From contig SVGB01000003.1 in the NCBI GenBank assembly GCA_015056565.1, positions 1-64,000 on the forward strand: DNA of 64,000 nt. The letters run 5' to 3'. Below the pieces are notes generated by a model. It ran no database searches and was not told the origin of the DNA. It worked only from the letters and a program-made list of their open reading frames with translations. The stretch is from Butyrivibrio sp. GTDB lineage: Bacteria; Bacillota; Clostridia; Lachnospirales; Lachnospiraceae. This document shows, in pieces, positions 56,125 through 64,000 of the stretch. The position numbers were made by a program, and so were the translations under genes. How positions within the stretch are numbered: position 1 is the first letter of the stretch; every line of letters starts with the position of its first letter.

Positions 56125-57885
56125 TTAGTTCAAAGGGACATAAACCATAAATCTGTCACTCTCAAAAACCTTATTATAATCATTGGAAGCAATATAGTCC
56201 ATCAAAACATCTTTTTTGGCGTCGATGTTGGCATATTCAGGCAGGTTACACCCCATGATGATCACAGGAGCGTCTCCCCCTAAACCTGAAACCCTTAAAA
56301 GCTCATCACTGAACTTTGAAGTGCTGTAGCTGTCAAGATCCGGCCAAACAGTATTTATTGCAGGCTCAATGTCAAAGATGTAGGCAAGTCCCGGCACTTC
56401 ACCAAAGAAAATAGCTTTTTTATCCAGAAGATTCTTTTCCTCAAGCGCCCTGTACAGCTCATTTACAGAGTCTGCGTTGTAGGCAGTGGTAGCCATGGAG
56501 GAAACCTTTGGCACATTGACGCATCCATCTCTCTTTTCTCCGCCATCTCCGTCAAGGAATGCAAAGTTAATGTGGAAAAGAGTTCCCTGGATCGCCAAAA
56601 CTATTATCACCATTGTGACCATTGCCTGCCAGGGGAAATGGTGATCACTTTCTCCAAGCCTGAACATCAGCCTTCTAAGGAGCCATAAGGTCACAGGAGC
56701 CACAAAGAAAAGGTTGTTGATAACAGGAAATGTATAGTTGTTGCTGCCTATGGGCGTTATAAGGATGACCATAAGCGCGGCAAAAGCAAGGGTCTGTTCC
56801 TGTTTGTTGCCATTAAGGACTCCGGTAGATCCGATCACAGAAAGGACAACAGCGATTATCACAAACATCATAGCCGCCTGGAACATGGAGTCATAATAGC
56901 GGTAATTTCTGGTAAATACCCCGCCTGCAAAATAGTATCTGACAAGTACCAAAAGCCCTGCTATGTACAAAAGTTTTTTTCCCAAAACATATCTGCCCGG
57001 CAGGAGATTGAACATGATAATGCCTGCTGCCACGCAGGGTAACATGATGACCATATCTTTTAACGTGGTGCCGTAGGCTGACAGGATGGATGCGATCATT
57101 CCTGACGCTGTGTAGTCAGAAGCTCCCTCTGTCATTCCAAATAGTGATCCGATCATATTAAAATAGGCAGTTGGTCCGTACATTCCACTGATGATAAGAA
57201 GTGGTAATGCAATACCTATAAGAAATCCGCCAATGCAGGAAAGCGTCTTTTTAACAGTCTCTAAAAACTTTCCGCCAGTAACTATCTGATAAAACCACAA
57301 AACAAGAATAAGAGCAGTCTCCACAATGTTTGGAAATCTGACCATAACATTAAGACCAAGGCAGATTCCTGCAAGAACAAGGAACAGATTTTGCCTCTCC
57401 CACTCAAACATTCCAAGAAAGAGACACAAAAGCCCCAATGTAAAAAACAGGTAAGTTAAGTAGTTATACAAAATAACCCTGGGACACCAACAAAGGCTTA
57501 AGCTGATAAACTCTCCAATAAAGATCATCCAGCCTGGCATCCATTTCTGAAGCACATAGTAGGATATCAACGCGATAAGGCTGATGATAAAGCTGCAATA
57601 TATGCTCATTCCCAGCATTGTTCCTGCAAAGGGCAGCTTCATGATGGCCCTTCCTGTGACATTGGCAAGGAAGGTAGAAAGTCCCCACATGGGATCTATT
57701 ACCGGAAGGAACTCATAGTTCGAGAGCCCATAGGTAGTATCTGTGATATCAAGTCCCTGAGATACTCCGACAAGCGGATAAAGCAGTAGTATCAGCGGAA
57801 AGAGATACTTTTCCAAGGGAGCCTGATATTTTTTGAAGTTGTAAAAATAACTCCTGAAAGTTTTTAGCATAGATCCTTGTCCCAC
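56125..57885 (-). CDS. Multi-pass membrane protein, possibly GT-C-like
   Basis: About 12 hydrophobic segments; DITDTTYGLSNYEFL near the N-terminus, VMVRFPNIVETALILVLWFY. Confidence 0.5.
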   Translation of the reverse strand: MGQGSMLKTFRSYFYNFKKYQAPLEKYLFPLILLLYPLVGVSQGLDITDTTYGLSNYEFLPVIDPMWGLSTFLANVTGRAIMKLPFAGTMLGMSIYCSFIISLIALISYYVLQKWMPGWMIFIGEFISLSLCWCPRVILYNYLTYLFFTLGLLCLFLGMFEWERQNLFLVLAGICLGLNVMVRFPNIVETALILVLWFYQIVTGGKFLETVKKTLSCIGGFLIGIALPLLIISGMYGPTAYFNMIGSLFGMTEGASDYTASGMIASILSAYGTTLKDMVIMLPCVAAGIIMFNLLPGRYVLGKKLLYIAGLLVLVRYYFAGGVFTRNYRYYDSMFQAAMMFVIIAVVLSVIGSTGVLNGNKQEQTLAFAALMVILITPIGSNNYTFPVINNLFFVAPVTLWLLRRLMFRLGESDHHFPWQAMVTMVIIVLAIQGTLFHINFAFLDGDGGEKRDGCVNVPKVSSMATTAYNADSVNELYRALEEKNLLDKKAIFFGEVPGLAYIFDIEPAINTVWPDLDSYSTSKFSDELLRVSGLGGDAPVIIMGCNLPEYANIDAKKDVLMDYIASNDYNKVFESDRFMVYVPLN

Positions 57886-59039
57886 TGTCTTAGCTTTTTA
57901 AACAGCCATGTATCATGAAGGACTCTTCCAAGGAAATCAAAAATGATCTTCCTTATCCAGTCCACAAAAACTCCTGCAAAGAATACGATCACTATCGACC
58001 TTACATAATGCCATGCAAACATTATCACACTGCCAGTTGGAACCTCTCCAAAAAGATGCTCCATCCACACAACCCACCTGTCCCTTATCTCAAGATGCAT
58101 GTGAACAAGGTACACACCAAAGGTAAGTGGACCAAGGAACCTGACTACATCTGCAAGCTTTCCCTCTTTCATCCTGTAGAACCTGAAAAATGAAAACAGG
58201 CCCAAAGATCCTGTTAAGGTAAAGAAAAAGTTAAGATGCGTTGGAACTGTGGCATAGTAGTTGAATCGTCCAGTCTTAAGATTGATGTAATGAAGCATCA
58301 CCGTCATAGCAAAGATCATAAGGCAGGAAAAGACAAATACAAGCCCGCTCCTTTTTGCGTTATAAAAAAGTACCACGTCATATTTTCTGATATAAGCAGC
58401 AATGAGGTACAGGCAGATAAACCAGCCAAAGTCGTAGCCATATTTATCAGTTACGAACATGACTGGAACAATGCTCTTAATAAAGCAGAACCATACAAGG
58501 AGCCCCAGGATCGTCCATTTGAGCTGCTTCCTTGAAAGGGTGTTTACAGCTGCGTTCATGATCGGTGACAAAACGTACATGATGATGTAGGCAGTCACAA
58601 ACCAGTAGTGCTCAGACGATATGGGAAACAGGTACTGCCCCATCTTAAATACTGAGTTGCCGGAATGAACGATATATGAGCCCACAAGGATCATTGCCAG
58701 AGATATGGCTATGGTATAGAAATATACCTGTGCAATAAGACTGACTAGTCGACTGGGCTTCACGTTAGACTTAGACATGAAATAGCCACTTAAAAGGACA
58801 TAAACATTAAGTCCTGTGATAGCAAAGCTCTCAAGAAGTGTTGCAAACAGCTGAACCTTAGTGGCTGGTGTCCCAAGCCCCATCAAAGCATTGGCATGCA
58901 GATTGTAATGCAGTGTTACGATCATAAACATTGCTATGACCCTTAAGAGCTCGAAATTTGCATCCCTCTTTTTAATTGATCCCACAGCTCCACTCATAAC
59001 GCCTCCAACATGATCATCTTTCGCGAACTGCTTTTCCAT
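57864..59039 (-). CDS. Acyltransferase 3 family (OafA/WecH-like)
   Basis: NFELLRVIAMFMIVTLHYNLHANAL, SEHYWFVTAYIIMYVLSPIMN, FGVYLVHMHLEIRDRWV. Confidence 0.88.
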   Translation of the reverse strand: MEKQFAKDDHVGGVMSGAVGSIKKRDANFELLRVIAMFMIVTLHYNLHANALMGLGTPATKVQLFATLLESFAITGLNVYVLLSGYFMSKSNVKPSRLVSLIAQVYFYTIAISLAMILVGSYIVHSGNSVFKMGQYLFPISSEHYWFVTAYIIMYVLSPIMNAAVNTLSRKQLKWTILGLLVWFCFIKSIVPVMFVTDKYGYDFGWFICLYLIAAYIRKYDVVLFYNAKRSGLVFVFSCLMIFAMTVMLHYINLKTGRFNYYATVPTHLNFFFTLTGSLGLFSFFRFYRMKEGKLADVVRFLGPLTFGVYLVHMHLEIRDRWVVWMEHLFGEVPTGSVIMFAWHYVRSIVIVFFAGVFVDWIRKIIFDFLGRVLHDTWLFKKLRQWDKDLC

Positions 59040-60765
59040 CCCTTATTCCATATATCATATCGCACTTTTCAATGGTCTGGAGCCTGTGCGCTATGATCAC
59101 CAGAGTCTTCTTGCCATGGAGTCTGTTGATGGAATCCATGATAGCTGCCTCTGTGTCGTTATCAAGAGCTGATGTTGCCTCATCTAAAACCAGTACTTCA
59201 GGGTCTTCGAAAAGAGCTCTCGCAATACCGATCCTCTGTCTCTGTCCACCGGATAATCTGATACCTCTTTCACCTATTTCAGTATCAAGTCCCTCTGGAA
59301 GTTCTTTTACAAATGTATCAAGCGCTGCCTCTGAAAGAGCCTGCCAAACCCTGGCATCATCTATCTCTTCCTCCGGAATACCAAAGGCAACGTTTTTCCT
59401 GATAGTGGAATCAGTCATAAATATGGTCTGGGGAATGTAGCCCACGTTCTTGAGCCATCCCTTGTAATTGGTATTAACATCTACGCCGTCAGCTGAGATC
59501 TTTCCTTTTTCCGGCTCTAAAAGTCCAAGAAGTACATCTACAATTGTGGTCTTGCCTGCTCCCGATGTACCTACGATTCCTACGCTCTTACCTACCGGGA
59601 TCTCCATATCAGCCCCGTTTAAAACATATTTGTCAGAGTTGGGGTATTTGTATGTTATACCTTCCAGTTTGATGGAATTATGGACCGGAAGCTTTTCAAT
59701 CTGGCTCTTGGTGCGGTAATCCTCGCTGTTGTAAGAAATGGACTCATCATGGATCTCATCCTGAAGGTTCTCACTTACATTGTCCAGAAATGGCTCAAAA
59801 TACGCGATGCTTGTCAGGAAGTTGTTGATCCTGTTGGCACTTGGAAGAAGTCTTGCTGCTGCAGCTGCAAGAACTGTAAGCTGTGGAAGCAGCGAAGTTA
59901 AGCTGGTTCCCTGAGCCATAACAAAGAGCATATATCCTATCATGCCCGCAATAGCTATGGTCTCAATGAGAAGCCTTGGGGTTGAGTTGTAGAGATTGTA
60001 CTTCTGAACTGCATTTACATACCCTGCACCGCAGTCAGCATATCCGTTTATGAAGTAATTCTCCTTTGCTGCAACTTTGATCTCTTTTATTCCTGTTACT
60101 GATTCGTAGATCCATTTATAAAGTCCGCTGTAGTAATCCTGATTGTCCTTACCAGCCTTGACCATCACAGGCTTTATCACAAACTTGATGACAAGAAGGA
60201 CTATTACAAGAAGTGTTGCTATAGTAAGAGTCATCCTTGCATCCTGGCTAAGAAGGATAGCAACAAGGCACACAAACACTATGATCTCACTGGTAAGCTG
60301 AAGGCAGCTAAGGATCAGGGCATACAGGTTGTTGACGTCAGAAGTGATATTTCTCTGGATAACTGTAGTGTCAGCATTTAAGTAGTATTCATAAGGCCTT
60401 TGCATGAAATTGATCATCATGCGGCGGGATGTTGCAAACTGATTGGTGTAAACAAAACGAAGCTGTACCACATTCATAAAGTACAGAAATACATTTTTTA
60501 CTATGAATACCAGAATGATGGACACCATTATTATGGCTGCCAGCTGGGTGGTACTTGTAAGGTTAAAAAGGTTGTAGATTCCTGATAAGATGCTGCTCTC
60601 CTCTACCTTCTCAGGGTCAATGACAACTTGCATAACGGGTGCTATCATTGCAATTCCAAGGGACTCAAGGACGCCTCCTATTAACATCAGCACCACAATT
60701 CCCACCATCTGCGATTTCTGCTTCCTGTCCAGAAGCACTTTTAACTTGCTGTAGATCTTACGCAT
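59014..60765 (-). CDS. ABC transporter, fused permease/ATPase (PglK-like)
   Basis: GTSGAGKTT, LSGGQRQRIGIARAL, VLVLDEATSALDNDTEAAIMDSINRL. Confidence 0.93.
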   Translation of the reverse strand: MRKIYSKLKVLLDRKQKSQMVGIVVLMLIGGVLESLGIAMIAPVMQVVIDPEKVEESSILSGIYNLFNLTSTTQLAAIIMVSIILVFIVKNVFLYFMNVVQLRFVYTNQFATSRRMMINFMQRPYEYYLNADTTVIQRNITSDVNNLYALILSCLQLTSEIIVFVCLVAILLSQDARMTLTIATLLVIVLLVIKFVIKPVMVKAGKDNQDYYSGLYKWIYESVTGIKEIKVAAKENYFINGYADCGAGYVNAVQKYNLYNSTPRLLIETIAIAGMIGYMLFVMAQGTSLTSLLPQLTVLAAAAARLLPSANRINNFLTSIAYFEPFLDNVSENLQDEIHDESISYNSEDYRTKSQIEKLPVHNSIKLEGITYKYPNSDKYVLNGADMEIPVGKSVGIVGTSGAGKTTIVDVLLGLLEPEKGKISADGVDVNTNYKGWLKNVGYIPQTIFMTDSTIRKNVAFGIPEEEIDDARVWQALSEAALDTFVKELPEGLDTEIGERGIRLSGGQRQRIGIARALFEDPEVLVLDEATSALDNDTEAAIMDSINRLHGKKTLVIIAHRLQTIEKCDMIYGIRDGKAVRER

Positions 60766-60768
60766 TAA

Positions 60769-61833
60769 TTAGCTTTTCCTTCCGCTTTTCAGGTCTCTGT
60801 AAAACCACAGAAGCCTGTAGTAAATATAAAAAAACAGATGCGATTTCATCTGAAAACCTATGAGCTTTTTCTCTTCCGGATGTATCTTCTCCTGGTAATA
60901 GGGATTACTCTGGAAATTTGGAAAAGTTTTTTTCATCTCTTTTCCAAGGGCTTTTGTAAAGTTATAGCAATCTTTAACTTTGTATTTTTTTGGCATGGCA
61001 GAGAACAATGTATTGATATAAAATAACACAGTGTATTGAAATTCTATCTCTGAAAGATAGTCTTCGTAGTAGCCATTTGCCTTTGCTTCACTTACTATCA
61101 TCCTGCCAGCAACCATTCTGTCCTCAAGGTTCTTTTTTGAAATGCTGTGAACAGTAGAAGCGTTGTGCTGGTAGTAGTAGTAAAGAGGCTCCTGAATATA
61201 TTCAAAGTGCCTCACCCTTGTCATCCAGGTGTTGCTGACTGCATTGTCTTCATAAAAAATATTCTCAGGGAATACATCAAGCATATCCTTAGTGCCAGGC
61301 TTGTAGTCCCCAAGGATCAGCTCTCTTTTATAAACCTTTACCACCAGGCTTCCGGTCTCAATAAGGAGCTTTTTATACTTGTCCCTGTCCATGACGCCTG
61401 TCTGCTCAAAATTGTTGTTGTGCACCACTTCCCCAACCTTGAAGCTGTGTTCATAGGTAAGGTTATAGTCACAGCCAACCATGTCAGCCCCTGTTTCCTC
61501 AGCCTTACTTAAGAGTTTCTCATAGTAGTCAGGAGTGATCCAGTCATCTGCATCGATAAATCCCAGCCACTCACCTTTTGCAATGGCAAGTCCGATATTC
61601 TTGGCTCCTCCCTGGTGGAGGTTTTTCTCTGAATGGATAGCAATAAACTTATCAGGGTATTTCTCCTGATAATGATTTAAAACTTCCATTGAGCCATCTG
61701 TAGAGCAGTCGTCAACTGCAATAATCTCATATGAGCCATCTTCAAGGGTCTGCGAAACAAGACTGTCAAGACAATACTCCAGCCTTCCATCATCTGCCAT
61801 ATTATAAACAGGCACTACTACACTAAGTTTCAC
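60769..61833 (-). CDS. Glycosyltransferase family 2
   Basis: KLSVVVPVYNMADDGRLEYCLDSLVSQ, VDDCSTDGSMEVLN, FIDADDWITPDYYEKL. Confidence 0.92.
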   Translation of the reverse strand: MKLSVVVPVYNMADDGRLEYCLDSLVSQTLEDGSYEIIAVDDCSTDGSMEVLNHYQEKYPDKFIAIHSEKNLHQGGAKNIGLAIAKGEWLGFIDADDWITPDYYEKLLSKAEETGADMVGCDYNLTYEHSFKVGEVVHNNNFEQTGVMDRDKYKKLLIETGSLVVKVYKRELILGDYKPGTKDMLDVFPENIFYEDNAVSNTWMTRVRHFEYIQEPLYYYYQHNASTVHSISKKNLEDRMVAGRMIVSEAKANGYYEDYLSEIEFQYTVLFYINTLFSAMPKKYKVKDCYNFTKALGKEMKKTFPNFQSNPYYQEKIHPEEKKLIGFQMKSHLFFYIYYRLLWFYRDLKSGRKS

Positions 61834-61881
61834 AGGTTATCCCCCAAATCCCAATTTCTCAGGCGTCAAAGTAACTAAAAA

Positions 61882-61910
61882 ATTATATAATAAGACTCTT
61901 TAAAGGTCAA
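61882..61910 (-). promoter_or_regulatory. Strong sigma70 promoter reading into the minus-strand mega-operon
   Basis: Minus strand TTGACC-17 nt-TATAAT (-35 at 61905-61910, -10 at 61882-61887), about 50 nt upstream of the GT2 start. Confidence 0.75.
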
Positions 61911-61925
61911 AAATACTGGCTCTTC

Positions 61926-63578
61926 CTAACCTATCTCAAATGTGGTCCACATGTCTTCAGAACTGATCCAGGTAATCTCTGAAAGGTCTTTGCAGCTATC
62001 CACAAGGCCTTCAATTGCTTCCTTCTGATGATCCTCATCAGCTACATAAAGTATGACCTTACTTGCATTTACGATCTCCGGATCAGTAATGGTCTGAAGG
62101 TTAGACTCATCCATGTAGTAAACCTTGTCATACTCAAGTATCTCATCTGTAAGCCTCCAGACATTGTGTGGTGTTTGTGGGTTAAACATCACCACCGCAA
62201 CTTCCCCGGAGTTTTCCCTGGCGTACTCTGTCTTTTCTGCATCCTCAGGGTACAGGAACAGCACATTTTTGTCAGCTACATGCCCCTTTAGGATAAGAGC
62301 CAGGAGGATTGCTGCAAACACGTAGACAAGAGCTCTGTTTTTGAAATTCTCAAGGACATAGAACGCGTCCATAAATATCAGCAGTATCAGAAGACTGTAC
62401 ACAGGCATCTCATAGCGGTTTGATGCACTTCCTACTAAAAGAGCTGTCTTTGATGCCATGAAAAAGTATCCAAAACTTGCGACAGCCAGGGCTGTGATCT
62501 CTGGTCCGTGACCGGTATTAATCTTCTTTTCTTTCTTAAGCGGAATCTCCACAAAGGGATTTTTCTTTTTCCCTGCAAGCTTTAGCATGGTTCCAATAAG
62601 GATAATGAGAAGTATTATAACCAGGCCCCCTGCAAATACGAAAGTGTTCAACAGACCTGTAAAAAATGAAAGCCTGAGTCCTGTGTTCTGAATGTCAAAA
62701 AAGCTGCCGCTGGCGCCGCTTCCTCTGTACCCTCCAAAGAGATGGCTAAGACAGGCCGGGTAAGTGGCAATGCAAAGCATCAGAGATACTGCGCAGCTTG
62801 CCACATAGATGATCGCATTTTTGATGTCTTTTTTCACAAAAGCTATTATCCAGGCTGTGGCAATTCCTATAAACACAAAGAAGAAAATGTAAAAATACTG
62901 GATCAAAAATCCTATGTACGAAGCTATCATTATGGGAAGCAGCAGTCTTACAAAGTACTTTCTAATGTCAGATGAGCATTTATCATATTCCTGGATCAGC
63001 CTTATGTGAAGATAGGCGCAGACAAGCACCAGAGCCCCAAGCCATGCATACATCCTGACAAAGATGTTGGCAGAAACCGTCTGGGGATTGAGGCCGTAAA
63101 ACAAAAGTGTCAGTATCTCAACCAATGGCGAGACTTGAAGCCGTTCCATTACCAGTGTCAGGAATACAAAGCTTATTGCAAAGGCAAGCAGGTTAGTTAT
63201 GATCCCGGTCCACTTGGTAAACACTCCAGGGACGAAGGAACACAGTGTGTGGAAGATAAAATAGTAAAACGGAGGGTGTACGTCCCAGGACTGAACCAGC
63301 TTAACCAGCCCATAGTTAAAACCCTCACCCTTTTTCACAGCGAATTCATCAAGGATCGTCTGCTTATCCTGCCACTGTCTGTCAGGCTGGTAGAGGCCAA
63401 GGCTTCTGTTGCTTGAAAAGTAGGTGTAGTACTCATCCTCATGGAACCCCTGCTTCTGAAAGCCGTAGAAGATGCTAAGAGCCAAAGACGCCAAAAAAAT
63501 AAGGCAGAATATGTATTTTTTAATATGCTTATAATCCTTTGATCCTGGCATGACTCTTCCTGACAAATCCCGGGGCAA
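61926..63578 (-). CDS. GT39/PMT_2-like membrane glycosyltransferase family protein
   Basis: FHEDEYYTYFSSNRSLG, SWDVHPPFYYFIFHTLCSFVP, followed by many TM segments. Confidence 0.65.
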   Translation of the reverse strand: MPRDLSGRVMPGSKDYKHIKKYIFCLIFLASLALSIFYGFQKQGFHEDEYYTYFSSNRSLGLYQPDRQWQDKQTILDEFAVKKGEGFNYGLVKLVQSWDVHPPFYYFIFHTLCSFVPGVFTKWTGIITNLLAFAISFVFLTLVMERLQVSPLVEILTLLFYGLNPQTVSANIFVRMYAWLGALVLVCAYLHIRLIQEYDKCSSDIRKYFVRLLLPIMIASYIGFLIQYFYIFFFVFIGIATAWIIAFVKKDIKNAIIYVASCAVSLMLCIATYPACLSHLFGGYRGSGASGSFFDIQNTGLRLSFFTGLLNTFVFAGGLVIILLIILIGTMLKLAGKKKNPFVEIPLKKEKKINTGHGPEITALAVASFGYFFMASKTALLVGSASNRYEMPVYSLLILLIFMDAFYVLENFKNRALVYVFAAILLALILKGHVADKNVLFLYPEDAEKTEYARENSGEVAVVMFNPQTPHNVWRLTDEILEYDKVYYMDESNLQTITDPEIVNASKVILYVADEDHQKEAIEGLVDSCKDLSEITWISSEDMWTTFEIG

Positions 63579-64000
63579 CTGACAATATCATAAGATAAGC
63601 CTTTTGTTTTCCTGAAAGATAATGGTTCCTCAGGATCTTACCCCTATTTTTTCTGATATTTTTAACAACCTCTCTGTAAAAGAGATTGTCGCTTTTCATT
63701 TTAGAAGTAGGGATGTGCAAAAGATAATCCAGCCTTTGCACAAAACCAAATCTCTCCGCAGCTTCTGTAAGGTCCGGAGCATTTCTTTTTACAAGCTCCA
63801 GAGCCACATCTGAATTTCTCACTATGTCTGTAAATACAGATGGGAAATAGTCCTTATCCTCTTTTTTCTTCCTGGAGTTGCTTCCTGTCCTGTAAAACAC
63901 GTGGTAGCACTGCTCTGGAAGGATCACCAGTTTGTTCACCTTCATGAGCATATGTATCATCAGGTAGAAATCCTCGTTGAGCTCTCCCTCCGGGAACTTC
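63529..64000 (-). CDS. C-terminal part of a GT2-like glycosyltransferase, running off the right edge
   Basis: Frame stays open to 64000 (KFPEGELNEDFYLMIHMLMKVNKLVILPEQCYHVFYRTGS); the EGELNEDFY pattern is typical of GT2 C-termini. Confidence 0.75.
   Translation of the reverse strand, partial: KFPEGELNEDFYLMIHMLMKVNKLVILPEQCYHVFYRTGSNSRKKKEDKDYFPSVFTDIVRNSDVALELVKRNAPDLTEAAERFGFVQRLDYLLHIPTSKMKSDNLFYREVVKNIRKNRGKILRNHYLSGKQKAYLMILSVAPGFVRKSHARIKGL

Noticed and set aside
1-64000. tRNA, rRNA, prophage or intact insertion sequence
   Set aside because: No cloverleaf, rRNA signature, phage structural gene or transposase was recognised when reading the window and ORF list.

Overview
The window appears to be most of a very large surface-polysaccharide / glycoconjugate locus, probably from a Lachnospiraceae or Butyrivibrio-like Firmicute (taxonomy inferred from gene style only). 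Nearly every gene from about 5.2 kb to the right edge lies on the minus strand in a tightly packed series. It contains about 15 glycosyltransferases, including GT2, GT4, GT11-like, GT17-like and GT39-like enzymes. It also contains two PglK-like ABC exporters, a Wzx-like flippase, two Wzy/ligase-like polymerases, a PglC/PglE/PglF-like set, and a WecE-like aminotransferase. A UDP-HexNAc epimerase/dehydrogenase pair, a formyltransferase-like protein and two asparagine-synthase paralogues are present too. The only plus-strand gene inside the cluster is a three-domain FkbH-like protein. Together with an acyl carrier protein, an MBOAT protein and an SGNH/DltD-like protein, it suggests a Dlt-like carrier-dependent system that could decorate the polysaccharide with a glyceryl (or related acyl) group. 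The left flank (1-6.6 kb) carries a perfect 70-bp palindrome, a ParB-like/HAD fusion, a MATE transporter, an untracked remnant resembling the C-terminus of a GH30 glycosidase, a soluble [FeFe]-hydrogenase-like/chemoreceptor fusion and an NSS-family symporter. I saw no tRNA, rRNA, CRISPR array or intact transposase. All family calls come from reading motifs; no database search was run.
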